This document shows, one piece after another, positions 1 to 11,178 of a stretch of DNA of 64,000 nucleotides. Both the position numbers and the translations under genes were made by a program. The stretch spans positions 165,469,434 through 165,533,433 of the forward strand of contig JAVMKO010000001.1 of assembly GCA_032164245.1 (NCBI GenBank), written 5' to 3'. Below the pieces are notes generated by a model, which ran no database searches, had not been told where the DNA came from, and was given only the letters and a program-made list of their open reading frames with translations. The DNA comes from Sternotherus odoratus (lineage: Eukaryota; Chordata; Testudines; Kinosternidae). How positions within the stretch are numbered: the first letter of the stretch is position 1; each line of letters starts with the position of its first letter.

Positions 1-2630
1 TTGAGCCTCTTTCTTCTCTGGTGTACTGTCTATCTCATGCAATCCCCATAAATCTATAAGATTGCACAGGGCTGAATGTAGCCCTTTATCTCTTTTAATC
101 ATAATCTTCTTTTAGAGCACTGACAAAACTGTTACAGAAAAGCAAACTGAATTCTAGTCTTCCTCATGCAGCAGCAATGAAATTGCCGGCTAAATTCCAA
201 ATATTGACTCTTTATTTGTCGCAATGCTGTAAGAGGCAGAACACAGCTTGACTTTTCAGAACCCACTTAGAATTCACAGCGCTGGTAGTTAGGGAAACCA
301 TTGCTTGACTGGAAACAGAGCACGTGGGTTACAGAGGTCATTGAGAGAAGATAAATATGGAACCTCACAATATCATTTTCACAGTCATGTTTCTGACTAT
401 AGCATCGTTTTAAGATTCCGAACCCTAAACTCAACTTTGTTTCTCTATCTTTTAGCTACAGGACTGCAGTGTTCTGTCATTTTGTCCCATTGCCTATAAA
501 AGTGCTTCTAGTTAAACAGGATTATAATGGCTTTTTTTCTTGAGAATTTGAAATCACTCTATAGATGTTTTGAATGTTACTGTGATTGGTGTAATGCTAT
601 GAAGTGTATATCAACACTTCCTGTCCCCTGGATGTCCTGGGAGACAAACTATTTAATTTCATTGGGGGGCAGGGGGCAGGGGTGAAAGCCTTCTTGTTGA
701 TATACAAAGAGAGGGAAAAGAAGATACACACCCTAGGGAGGGATACTGGCTGGAAGCACTTGTGACAGTGAAGTTGAGAAGGGAGTTGTAGAACATAGGC
801 TGTTCAAAGACAAAGCAGAGCAGGTTTGTTGAATCCCTAGCAAGGGCTTTGCTTTGTGATGATTATTAGATTGAAATGATAATAGCTTCTTTGGAGCCCC
901 TACCTTATCACTGTAAGTCAATCAGAAACTTTCCTACACTATAATAAACCCTCACTACATGACAGCTGATGCAATTGATTCTTATTTTCAACTGTTGTCG
1001 TGTCAGAATATGTCTAGGAGAGAAATGTTACTGTGCAAAGGTTCCTCCACTGAGATCAGTGGAGATGACAAAATGTAATTAAGGGATTGATTCTTCTCCC
1101 ACTGAAATGAATGCTGAAAGTCCCATTCTAGTTGCTGGAAACTGGATAGGGCCTTCCGTTGTGATTAACCACTGCCTGTAAGCAGTAGATATCTTTTAAA
1201 TGTTATCTTTTCTATATCAAAAAGCAAACATTGAAATATCAGGAGAAACAAATTTATAGTGAGGGCTCATCAGCACCTACCAAATTCAGACCCAAATCTT
1301 GAAAATACTTTCACCTGTAACTTTACACACCTGAGTAGTCGCACTGAATTCAAGTGTGTCATGTGTGAGTGAGAGCAGAATAAGGGTTTAACCACTTCAG
1401 CAAAACAAAGGTTAATTTTAACAGACATGTCCATTTCCTGGACCCCCCAAAAAACCTCCTCTCTTCATAAAATAAAGTCTGATTCACCCAATAAATGTTC
1501 TGCTTTACTCAAAAAAACACAGCTAAGATATATTTTGTGTGGAAATTTTATAAAAAGGAGAAAAAAACAAAAACAAAACAAGAACCCAAACCATGTAGGC
1601 TGAGATTTTGTAGACTAGGATGCTTTCCAGGGGGAAATTTTGTCATGAAATATTACACCTCTAAACTGGAATGGGCACTGATGCCTACATCCAGATTTTG
1701 CAAACAGCCTTATCTTTATAACAGGCAAACTACAAACCCAAGAAAACTGAATGCTCCGAACTTTGGGATGTTTAAACTCCAGATCTGAATTTTTCAGGCT
1801 TAGTCCATCTCTAGTTTTGGGTTAGATTTGCAATGATTTAACACTAATGGAGACACAGAATTTGTCACTAGTATGTGCAGAAGGAATCTGTGGTCATTAC
1901 TACAAAGCTTCAGTCCACCGGGCCACAGAATAAACAAGCCATGGAGACAAACATCTAGATACTATTTATATACAACTTTTATGCTTGCACGTACTGCACA
2001 GCAGTCACCATTCCCAAGTGAACATTTACCGGCAGTTTTGAATAGGAAATCACCATAATTCCGCAGATATTGCTCTATGACAATTAACTGTTGATAAGAG
2101 CAAGTTGGTAAGGGCTAGTTTTAATGACCGCCCTGGAGAGATTAATATGATTTTATTTTTAATTTTGACAGATTTCTGGTCCTGTTCACATTTTAATTTT
2201 AAAGAGATTTTCTACAGCTGAAATGCAATGGTGTACTAATTATTCCTCATGTCTGCCTGTTGGTTTGCTGAGAAGTATATATTCAGTTTATTTAGCACAG
2301 TTCCTGTCTGAAGTGCTAAAATCCTTACACCTACAATTGGTATTATCCTATAACTCAAGGAGAACAGCCAGATGCCCCATTCTGAGGCAACAGTAGCTTC
2401 TGGTTATACAAGCTCTGAGGGTAAAGGCTGAATAATCCCTGATTTTTCAGGCCCTTTATTCACCAGCCCATCCCACTTCAGCAATGTACTGAAGCATGCA
2501 CTTAACTTTAGGCATGTGTTTATGTCACAGCCACTGGGAGTTGGCAGATGCTGAAATGTTTTGCTGAAGATTTGCTGGCCTAGCACTCAGAATATTTGGA
2601 TTCGATTCCTGTCTTCTCCAAAATCTTCCT
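1..2630. other. AT-rich non-coding DNA, no gene recognised
   Basis: I see no coding exon, RNA gene or clear transposon here. The open frames are short, lack recognisable motifs and look like chance. Around 2452-2535 there is a segment with the words 'aagcatgcacttaactt' and 'gcatgtgttta', which resembles half of the short palindromic MITEs found elsewhere in the window. Confidence 0.6.
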
Positions 2631-2635
2631 TTCTA

Positions 2636-2728
2636 ACCCAGGGCGATCATTTAGGGTGAAATCCTGGGTCTCATTGAAGTCAATGGGAGTTTTGTCATCG
2701 ACTTTGCTGAAACCAGGATTTCACTCTT
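2636..2728. mobile_element. Short palindromic MITE ('gtgaaatcctgg' type)
   Basis: The segment folds on itself. It begins near 'gtgaaatcctgg' and ends near 'ccaggatttcac', with 'gaagtcaatggga' in the centre. A second copy of the same design lies at 29827-29905. Compact terminal-inverted-repeat elements with this 'gaagtcaatgg' core are very common in turtle and crocodile DNA. No protein is encoded. Confidence 0.6.
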
Positions 2729-3026
2729 CACCTCCACAGGCCTAGTGAACTGGGAGAAGAGGAAGGAAATTTTACTTGGGTGTTAATACTTGTTTTAAAG
2801 CAGGAGGAATTGTTTTGACAAACGGATGGAAGTTGCAGACTGGTAGGGGAGAGAAGGAACTAATGCAGGCAGTTGAGAGATGTCATTTTCTCATTCTTCA
2901 GATTGATACTTTGAAGAATAATCTGGTAATTGCCCTTAGTTTTGATTGTCCTCCTAATCATTTGGTATTTATCACATGCATAACTTCTCCTTGTTTTATG
3001 CTGCAAACAGATCTACATTAACAAGA

Positions 3027-3245
3027 CACTAATTATTTGTAAAGAAAGTGAGGAATACTTGTAGCACCTTAGAGACTAACTAGTTTATTTCAGCATAAGC
3101 TTTCGTGGGTTTAGTGAACTATAGCCCACGAAAGCTTATGCTGAAATAAACTAGTTAGTCTCTAAGGCGCTACAAGTATTCCTCACTTTCTTTACGGATA
3201 CAGACTAACACGGCTGCTATTCTTGAACCTGTCACTAATTATTTG
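3027..3245. mobile_element. Fold-back Penelope-type retroelement insertion with 13-bp target duplication
   Basis: Two 71-bp arms (3039-3109 and 3125-3195) are inverted copies of each other with a single mismatch, separated by about 15 bp. The right arm continues into 'acagactaacacggctgct'. The whole unit (3040-3232) is flanked by the direct repeat 'cactaattatttg' at 3027-3039 and 3233-3245, so it arrived as one insertion. Each arm carries 'cccacgaaagc' followed by 'ttatgc', which matches the 3' half of the hammerhead-like motif seen in the other copies of this family. Inverted partial copies and long variable target duplications suit Penelope-like retroelements. The family name is inference from these features. 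Confidence 0.7.
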
Positions 3246-3248
3246 GCT

Positions 3249-3316
<68 letters not shown>

Positions 3317-3411
3317 TCCTTCCTTCCTTCCTTCCTTCCTTCCTTCCTTCCTTCCTTCCTTCCTTCCTTCCTTCCTTCCTTCCTTCCTTCCTTCCTTCCT
3401 TCCTTCCTTCC
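3246..3411 (+). repeat. Composite (TTTC)n then (TTCC)n microsatellite
   Basis: About 70 bases of pure TTTC repeats pass into about 95 bases of TTCC repeats with almost no interruption. It begins directly at the 3' target-duplication boundary of the fold-back insertion. The open frames through it on both strands (Phe/Leu/Ser on one, Lys/Glu/Arg on the other) are artefacts of the repeat. Confidence 0.97.
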
Positions 3412-3734
3412 ATAGTGCTTATAAGGGGAAGAAAAAAGGCAGAGGATTTCCTGCAATACTGCAGCACAAATCTGAACGTAGGGATCCTCTATGATAAACA
3501 CTGCACAACTGGGTTGATTAGTCCACTTAATTAACTGCTCTTTTTTCTTGTCATCATGTCCTTCCTCTGTTTCATTTTCTCAGTCTGTTCATTATTGTTT
3601 TCTCATTCAAGAAAGCGAGTAAGAGACTTTTCTGACATTTCAGCACAAATACTGGGTCTTGGCTTCTACCGGGAAACAAGCACCAGAGTTCTATTCCCAT
3701 GAGTTCCTATGTGCTATGAGCATGGATTAATTCT

Positions 3735-3800
3735 TAGGACCACATTCTGACACTCTTATATTAAGAAAGAATACATTCCATTCAGTGGGACTACTCATGA
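3735..3800. mobile_element. Remnant of a short palindromic MITE
   Basis: Words such as 'cacattctgacactctta', 'cagtgggactactca' and 'gaataaggatatca' match the layout of the copies at 24527-24640 and 40690-40795. In those, a 'ccagattctgata' arm faces a 'gtatcagaatg' arm around a 'gggactact' core. The arms here are more decayed. Confidence 0.4.
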
Positions 3801-3844
3801 AGTACGAATAAGGATATCAAGATCTGGGTCTTGGCGTACACCTG

Positions 3845-3940
3845 TATAATGTCCTGGTTGAGTCATCAGCTGCATGGCTCAAACCTGAGACTTCTGGATG
3901 TAAATACAATCATCTACTCATTGAGCTAAAAGACACTGTT
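3845..3940 (-). repeat. tRNA-derived SINE head (minus strand)
   Basis: Read on the minus strand this has a tRNA-like pol III promoter. 'tagctcaatgagtag' resembles a tRNA A box, and about 40 bases later 'ggtttgagcc' resembles a B box (GGTTCRANNCC). The spacing suits a tRNA. The intervening arms do not form a proper cloverleaf, so it is read as a SINE head rather than a working tRNA gene. Confidence 0.5.
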
Positions 3941-4020
3941 AGTGCAAAAACTGTACCAGCTCATAAACCTATATATGATCCAGCCACTCGAAAGAGATGG
4001 AGTCACTTTTTGTACTAATA

Positions 4021-4802
4021 TAGTGTGATAGGGCCATCCTGCCTGGAGTGCCCTCCTTTGGCAGGTCATGGCACAATGGGTGTGCTGCCTCAGTTTCCCT
4101 CCTTGTGAGTCCTCATTAGCTTCACTACAGGCTTTCTTGACTCGATACCCTCTTTGATAGCTGGTTTATTATTTTTAAAAAGTAGTGTAAAATAGTCCAT
4201 AACAAAAAGTCCCAAATATATAGTCTACTTCTCCCCAAAGTGCAAGTAGTCATTAAAATGCAAGACATCTTGTCCCTTGATACCCCTACCTGTACCTTCA
4301 AGCACAACTGTGCTGTCTGCCAGTCCACTGGGCAGCCACCCCACCCCTTCCAGCTGAAGTGCAGCCCTACTCTTCCCAGCAGAACCCCCACAGCCTCTCT
4401 GCTGGGAGCACTCTTGCCACACGAGTCTCCCTCATTCTTCTTGGCCCTCTCACTACTCTCCAGTCCTGAAGATGTCAGTAGGTTAGCTACTCCACTACAC
4501 CCTGCCTTTAGCCCTCTCCAGCCTGTTGCTCCAGCTCTCTGGCTTAGAGCCAGCAGGCAGCTATCTCTGCTGCTCTCTGGCCTTCAGCCTTCTCCCAGGA
4601 GCCACCCTCTGCGCCTTTCCAGGACTGCTCCAGTCCCCTTGTCTCTGGCAACTCTCATCCACCCTTCCTGACCAAAACAGTCTGCTCTGACTCATTGGGC
4701 CCCCTGCCCACCCCACCCACAAGCTCTCTCTCCCTGATCCTTTTTAGCCCCAGATGCTGCTCCTCCCTCTCAACCGGGCAAATGGGAGCACCTATTCTGG
4801 CA
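4021..4802 (-). mobile_element. Probable endogenous retroviral LTR or LTR-like repeat
   Basis: This block starts 'tgtgatagggccatcctgcc' and is unusually pyrimidine-rich and C-rich compared with its flanks. Its opening resembles a turtle LTR-type repeat I recall, and on the minus strand an 'aataaa'-like signal occurs near 4165-4175. I could not find a convincing target duplication. The long open frame on the plus strand is a low-complexity artefact rich in Ser, Pro and Leu. Confidence 0.4.
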
Positions 4803-5120
4803 TAGGGTGACTGGACCTACTTCATTTACTGGGACTAGCCACCCTGTGGCATATAGGTTACACATGCCCCTGCCTAGGAGGCTGATCCTGAGCTTCTCAG
4901 GTCCACAGCAACTCAAATTCCCTTATGAGTCACCATGTGCCCCTGTGGATGGATCGTTGGCAGTAGGCGTCAAGTTCAGGAGCTCTGGATCTATAAGCAC
5001 TAGCCTTTACTACCTGAGCCAAAAGATCCAGCTCTGTTATCTCAAAGGGTTTACAGACTCAGACTGTCATAATACAGGCACTAGAGGGGGACAGAGCCAC
5101 AGAGTGAAAATTGTAGGTTA

Positions 5121-5691
5121 TACGATAGAACCTCAGAGTTACAAACACTTCAGGAATGGAGGTTGTTTGTAACTCTGAACAAAATGTTATGGTTTAGTAT
5201 GCAAGAATATATTTGAATTGGGTTACTTTTAAAGTGGATATTAAAGTCTCAAATAGGCTACCACCTATCATCACAAAAACATTACAAAGTGTGTTGGTAT
5301 TACAGCTGCAAAACGCAGTCTATATTCTTACAGGATATAAGGATGACAGTTCAAAGATATTTTAACATGGGTGCTTTACTCAATATAATTTGGAGTCACT
5401 TTGCTTGACCAATTTACATGTATCAAACAATCTAGACAAAAATGTTGAAAAATAAATTTTATTCCTCCTTTCAAAAGTTTACAACTGAACATTGACTTAA
5501 TACAGCTTTGAAACTTCACTATGCTGAAGAAAAAAATCTGCTTTTCCTTAATTTTTGTAGTAGCTTATGTTTAACACAGTTCTGTACTGTCTTTTTCTTT
5601 TGTCTCTGCTGCTGCCTGAGTGCATATATCTGGTTCCAAATGAGTTTGACTGGTCAGTTCATACTCTGGTATTTGTAACTCTGAGGCTGTA
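5121..5691. mobile_element. Tigger/Tc-mariner-like MITE, TA-flanked
   Basis: A TA dinucleotide flanks each end (5121-5122 and 5690-5691). The left end begins 'cgatagaacctcagagtt' and the right end finishes 'aactctgaggctg'. The inverted ends share a perfect 15-bp core (cctcagagttacaaa). The interior is AT-rich with no transposase frame. TA target duplication and the end sequence indicate the Tc1/mariner superfamily, pogo/Tigger branch, non-autonomous. Confidence 0.7.
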
Positions 5692-8320
5692 CTTTTCCTG
5701 TAAATAATAGGCCTTCAAATCCTACACCAAATAGATAACTTTGGTTATGCTCTTACTGAACTGAGAATGGAATGTATGTATCTGAGGGGGAAGACTAAGG
5801 AATACTAGAAGGGAGGATACATTTAAGCATAACATTCCTATGTTTAATAGACTAAAAATGAAATGACTGATTCTAATATACTAAGCAGATAGTTCATTGT
5901 CCATCATTCAGAAATAGAACAATCCTCCTTCTGAAGGAATTTATAATCCTATGGGCAGTTAAACCTAAATAAATAGTATGATTCTTGTTCTTTTTTTGAT
6001 GCTGATACTAGAAAGTGTATCCAATATTTAAATATCATTGAAAAAAAGTTATATTTAGTGAAGAGAACCACTGAATTAATTAGCAGGTTGACACCAGCTA
6101 CAAATTACTTCTAAACTACTGCTTTACACTTCAAAGCAACCTTTTATTCTTTGCCACTGGCACCGAAGGCCCTGATGCTGCATTGTGTTTGCGTGGGCAG
6201 ATCACTTCACTCATGCAGAAGCCCCATTGATTTCATTGAGACCCAAGGTGGCTGCCAGGGTCCATCTCCATGGATCTGATTGTAGAATCCCTGCCTACAT
6301 TAGGAAGCTACAGGATTGAGTGTTTTTAATGGATGCAATACAAAATACTAATCCTGACAGCAACAGGCCCATTAAGACTCTAAAGTCACTTCACCGGGAG
6401 AGTGCTTATGCAACTGAGGGCAGAACAGTTGTAGCAGCTAAACAACCTAAATCTAAAAGCCCACAGATAAAGTGCATATTACTGGCCAACAACAATGTAT
6501 TTTACTGTGACATTTAAACCCCCAAGCAAAATTTCGTGGCTGTGAAAGTCACTACTCGCCATATAACGCCCAAATAAACAAACTTTGTGTGGGGAATTCA
6601 GTGGACTTTGGTGGAGATTAAATTAACAAGTCTTCTCACCTACAGGCAGGATAGCTATAGCACAGCACAGTTGCCATTCTAGCTTATACAGACTGTAATA
6701 GCCAGAGTCTTATTCATCCAAGATTCCTAGCCACACCGACTGCCTCCCCACAGGTTCTTCTGTATATTGCCATTCTAAGACACCATGACACTCTCCTTCT
6801 GCAGTGCACAGGGGGTGTGGAGGTGGCTTGCAGGGCTGTCTCTCTCGCTCTCTTTCTCACACCAGCTCTACTATGAGGCTCAGTGCAGAGGGCTTTGTGC
6901 TTCAGAGACTTTCACACTTTTAGCATAGCTGACTGACCTATATTTGAAAGTTGTTCTGGAGTACAAGCAAATAGTTACCTATAGCTCATTGTTCAACCCC
7001 TCATCTCAGATGTTCTTTCCACCAGTTACAATATAATTGGATTTCAATTATCAATAGCATTCTAGTATTACATATAGCCCAGAATTTCTAAAAACACAGC
7101 TCCAGACTTCATCATCCTAGAAGAAGAAGAGTTATTCTCTCTCCTTGGGTTTAATTGCCACATGATTAGTATTTCTTCTTGAAGAAACCCCACTCTGTTT
7201 TAAACTGATCAACAATTAAATATTGATGCTTAATGTTAGAATCAGTAATTTCATTTTTTTCAGACAATTGGACTGGTTCACCCTCTCACTGAGATATATT
7301 GAAATACACACACATTTCAAAAGGAACCTTATGTGATAATTCAGTACTAGTCTTTCTTAATTTGCCAATGTTTTTTTCCAGATAAACATTGCCATCATTT
7401 AGCAAAGACACTTTAAATTACAATGAAACTAAAAGAAGGAATAAAATAGCAAAGTTCAAATGTGTGTTCTCTACATGTTTAAACAATAACGTTACTTTAG
7501 AAACAGTTTACCTTATATGCGGAAGGAACTAAACATCACATTCCTTTTAGAAAGTATATTGACAAAATTTCAAATACATGGAGAAAAATGATTGCACATG
7601 TGGAAAATGATAAACATCTAAAAAAATGATAGTGAAGACCCAATGACCCTGGTCCACAAGCCTCCCGAATTCCTTAATTTATTTAAAGTAAGGACCTTAA
7701 ATAAAGCTTGCCTTTCTGAAGCATTTATATAAGCCTCTAGTGGAGGACATGTTATGACAATGTATGTGGTATTCTATTTCTCTTATGTAATTTTAGAGAG
7801 TGAACATGTCTTGGCTTCAAAACGTTTTGTTTTGAAAAGTGAATATAAAACACACTGAAATAATAATGTACTAAAATACATTTGACTACCAATTAAATAT
7901 TTACTGGAGTAAAAGTATATGTGCCTTTGTAAGTTTATGTTGATTTCACTGTAAATTACACAAGAATTCTTCTCCCGATTAAAAGGTAGAATTGTGGGCT
8001 TTGCTGTTGATATCCTATTTATTTCAATGATCCTTTTTTCTTCTTATATTGCTTTATAGATGGTAAAATTAGTTTGTTAGACTGCCAAGTTAGAATGTTG
8101 GCTTGTGTAATAAAATTAAGAATCTAAAATCTTATAAGTGATCTTATTAGATGTACTCTAAATACCTGTCTTTTTAAAATGCTTTTCATCTTTTTGCCTG
8201 AAGGTGCAACAATATTTGTAGGATTGTCAGAATTCAATTTATATTTTTTATAATTTCAGTGGATAATATCAGTGTTTATTTTAAAGCATTTTTGATTGCA
8301 TTTAATTTAAGTTTTCACAG
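5692..8320. other. AT-rich non-coding DNA
   Basis: No exon, RNA gene or confident transposon was recognised. The open frames are short and unconserved in appearance. The stretch near 7660-7760 is ordinary AT-rich sequence. Confidence 0.6.
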
Positions 8321-8322
8321 TA

Positions 8323-9413
8323 CAGTGAAACCTCGATTTAACGGACTAATTCGGGCGAGGGGGGTGTCCGTTAAAGCCGAAAGTCCGTTATTTAATAATT
8401 TTTTAAAATTATTAAATAACAGGACTTTCGGATTTAACGGATACCCCCTCGCCCGAATTAGTCCGTCAACCCGCCCGCCGGGGTCCCCGGCTGCTGGGAC
8501 CCGGGCGGGAGCTGTCAGCCCGCCCGCCCCCGGCTCAAAAGCGCAGCTGCTGCTGCGCGCGGCCTCAGAGCCCGCAGGGTCCCGGCTCCCGGGACCCTGC
8601 AGGGAGGGTGACTGCTGCCGGGGGCCAGGCGGCAGCCCGCCCCCGGCTCGATCCGCGGCGGCTGCTGCCGCGCGCGGGCTCAGAGCCCCGCAGGGTCCCG
8701 GCTCCCGGGACCCTGCAGGGAGGGTGACTGCTGCCGGGGGCCAGGCGGCAGCCCGCCCCCGGCTCGATCCGCGGCGGCTGCAGCCGCGCGCGGGCTCAGA
8801 GCCCCGCAGGGTCCCGGCTCCCGGGACCCTGCAGGGAGGGTGACTGCTGCTGGGGGCCAGGCGGCAGCCCGCCCCCGGCTCGATCCGCGGCGGCTGCAGC
8901 CGCGCGCGGCCTCAGAGCCCGCAGGGTCCCGGCTCCCGGGACCCTGCAGGGAGGGTGACTGCTGCCGGGGGCCAGGCGGCAGCCCGCCCCCAGCTCGATC
9001 CGCGGCGGCTGCAGCCGCGCGCGGCCTCAGAGCCCGCAGGGTCCCGGCTCCCGGGACCCTGCAGGGAGGGTGACTGCTGCCGGGGGCCAGGCGGCAGCCC
9101 GCCCCCATGCTCGATCCGCGGCGGCTGCTGCCGCGCGCGGGCTCAGAGCCCCGCAGGGTCCCGGCTCCCGGGACCCTGCAGGGAGGGTGACTGCTGCTGG
9201 GGCCAGGCGGCAGCCCGCCCCCAGCTCGATCCGCGGCGGCTGCCGCGCGCGGGCTCAGAGCCCCGCAGGGTCCCGGCTCCAGCCTCGGGCAGCAGCAGGG
9301 AGCCCACAGCCAGCCCTCCAGAAACGGACTTCGGATGCATCAGACTCTGAAAAATTTTGTCCGTTGCATCCGAAGTCCGTTAAATGGAGGTCCGTTAAAT
9401 CGAGGTTTCACTG
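8323..9413. mobile_element. Non-autonomous Tigger-like DNA transposon carrying a GC-rich minisatellite
   Basis: The ends are a perfect 24-bp inverted repeat starting 'cagtgaaacctcgattt', and TA flanks both sides (8321-8322, 9414-9415). Just inside the left end lies a long imperfect hairpin (8341-8466, arms of roughly 62 bp). Just inside the right end is a shorter one ('acggacttcggatgca' near 9324 against 'tgcatccgaagtccgt' near 9366). Between them is a GC-rich tandem repeat. CAGT-starting ends and TA duplication fit the Tc1/mariner superfamily, pogo/Tigger type. There is no transposase gene. Confidence 0.8.
8515..9295. repeat. 115-116 bp GC-rich minisatellite inside the Tigger-like element
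   Basis: The landmark 'ctcgatccgcggcgg' recurs at 8647, 8763, 8879, 8994, 9110 and 9225, a spacing of 116, 116, 115, 116 and 115 bases. Each unit also contains 'ggctcccgggaccctgcagg', which is itself partly palindromic. The repeat is very rich in CpG while everything outside the transposon is AT-rich. Several Ala/Pro/Gly/Arg-rich open frames on both strands come from the repeat and are not genes. Confidence 0.92.
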
Positions 9414-9415
9414 TA

Positions 9416-9714
9416 CACAAAAGTAATCCATTTTAAAGTTTTCATAATTGCAGGAAATTATGGGAGGTCAGACAATGGGGACAGGGGTACAGACAATAAT
9501 TACTTATGACAGTAGACATTGCGTTTCAAAAAGATAAAGATTTGTAACTGTTAAAACACAAATTGTCAACATCATATCAAAATATACAAAGAAAATATCC
9601 TTAAATCAAACTCTAATAAGTTCTCAAGCAGTGTATTTTTCTTACTTTGTCTATCTGTAAATTTTGATTATTATTGATTTAGATATTTTGGTTCGTGTAT
9701 ACAGTGAAATCGAT
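9416..9714. other. AT-rich non-coding DNA
   Basis: No gene or recognisable element was seen between the Tigger-like transposon and the CR1. Confidence 0.6.
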
Positions 9715-11178
9715 GTTTAACAAGAGGAAAAATGGTCAGTTTTCAGAATGGAGAGAGGTAAATAGTGATGTCCCACAGGGGTCTGCACTTGGACCAGTAC
9801 TGGTCAACATATTTATACATTATCTGGAAAATGGTAAACAGTGAGGTGGCAAAATTTTCAGATGATACAGAACTACTCAAGATAGTTAATTCCAAAGCAG
9901 ACTACAAAGAGTTACAAAGGGATCTCACAAAACTGGGTGACTGGGCAACAAAATGGCAGATGAAATTGAATGTTGATAAATGTAAAGTAAATCACATTGG
10001 AAAACATAATCCCAACTATACATATAAAATGATGGGGTCTAGGAAGAGATCTTGGAGTCATTGTGGATAGGTCTCTGAAAACATCCACTCAATGTGCAGT
10101 GGCAGTCAAAAAAGCTAACAGAACACTGGGAATTATTAGGAAAGGCATAGATAATAAGACAGAAAATATCATATTGCCTCTATATAAATCCATGGCACAC
10201 CCACATCTTGAATATAGCATGCAGATCTGTTCAACCCATCTCAAAAAAGATATATTGGAATTGGAAAAGATACAGAAAAGGGAAACAAAAATGATTAGGG
10301 GGTATGGAACAGCTTCTGTATGAGGAAAGATTAATAAAACTGAGACCTTTTCCATTTGGAAAAGAGACAATTTAGGGGAATATTCTAGAGATCTATAAAA
10401 TCATGACTGGTGTGAAGAAAGTAAATAAGGAAGTGTTATTAACTCCTCCTCATCGGGGCTGGCGCAAGCACTAGGTGACCTAGGCAGTTGCCTAGGGCAG
10501 CAGGATTTTCGGGGTGGCATTTTGTCGCCCTTGGCAGCATTTCGACAGCAGTTCCTCTGGTGAACCGTGGGGGGGGGGGGAGGGGGAGGAGGCAGCCAGG
10601 GCAGCAGTCCTCAGGGCGGTAGTCAGGCGGCGTTTGTCCTGCAGTTTCGGCAGCATTTCAGCGGCGGGTAGCCGAAGCCGCAGGACTGACGGACCTTCCG
10701 CAGGCATGCCGCAGAAGGCCACCTATGGCGTCAAAAAAGCTGACGCCGCCACTGCTTCTCATAACACAGGAACTAGAAGTCACCAAATGAGAGTAATAGG
10801 CAGCAGGTTAAAAACAAGCAAAAGGAAGCATTTCTTACACAACACATAGTCAGCCTGTGGAACTCTGGCAGAGGATGTTGTGAAGACCAAGACTATATAA
10901 CAGGGTTCAAAAAAGAATTAGCTAAATTCATGGAGGATAAGTTTATCAATGGCTATTAGCCAAGATGGGCAGGGATGCAAAACCATGCTCTGAAGTGTCC
11001 CTAGCCTCTGTTTGCCAGAAGCTGGGAATGGGCGACAGGGGATGGATCACTTGATGGCTTCCTGTTCTGTTCATTCCTTCTAAAGCACCTGGCATTGCCC
11101 ACTGTCAGAAGACAGGATTCTGGGCTAGAGAGACCATTGGTCTGACCCAATATGGCCATTCTTATGTTCTTAACATTT
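9715..11178 (+). mobile_element. CR1 LINE, 5'-truncated, reverse-transcriptase C-terminal half and 3' tail
   Basis: The conceptual translation begins in the reverse transcriptase palm with '[10 protein letters not shown]'. It then shows the polymerase box 'KFSDDTELL' (the F-x-DD form typical of CR1), 'KLGDWATKWQMKLNVDKCK', and the thumb region 'RDLGVIVDRSLKTS' and 'LPLYKSMAHPHLEYSMQ'. The frame is split at about 10063 by a shift and ends early. The 3' end 'gacccaatatggccattct' just before 11178 is the turtle-type CR1 tail. A hAT MITE interrupts the 3' part at 10454-10754. It is a dead fragment and encodes no working enzyme. Confidence 0.93.
10446..10762. mobile_element. hAT-type MITE nested in the CR1, 8-bp target duplication
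   Basis: The 301-bp insert 10454-10754 interrupts the CR1 and is bracketed by 'ctcctcat' (10446-10453) and 'cttctcat' (10755-10762), which differ at one position. Joining the flanks restores a typical CR1 sequence. The ends are weakly inverted ('cggggctggcg' against 'cagtggcggcg'). An 8-bp duplication is the hAT signature. The interior is GC-rich with a G tract and has no gene. Confidence 0.75.

Noticed and set aside
3192..3534. Four open frames rich in Phe/Leu/Ser or Lys/Glu/Arg
   Set aside because: Pure translation of a TTTC/TTCC microsatellite.
4240..4671. 143-codon frame
   Set aside because: Pyrimidine-rich LTR-like sequence giving a low-complexity Ser/Pro/Leu peptide; no motif.
8259..9426. 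Long Ala/Pro/Gly/Arg-rich open frames on both strands
   Set aside because: They arise from a 115-116 bp GC-rich tandem repeat inside a DNA transposon. Frames are open in several phases at once, which is a composition effect.
9765..10323. Two open frames that look like a host gene
   Set aside because: They are CR1 reverse transcriptase pieces with a frameshift between them and a CR1 3' tail downstream.
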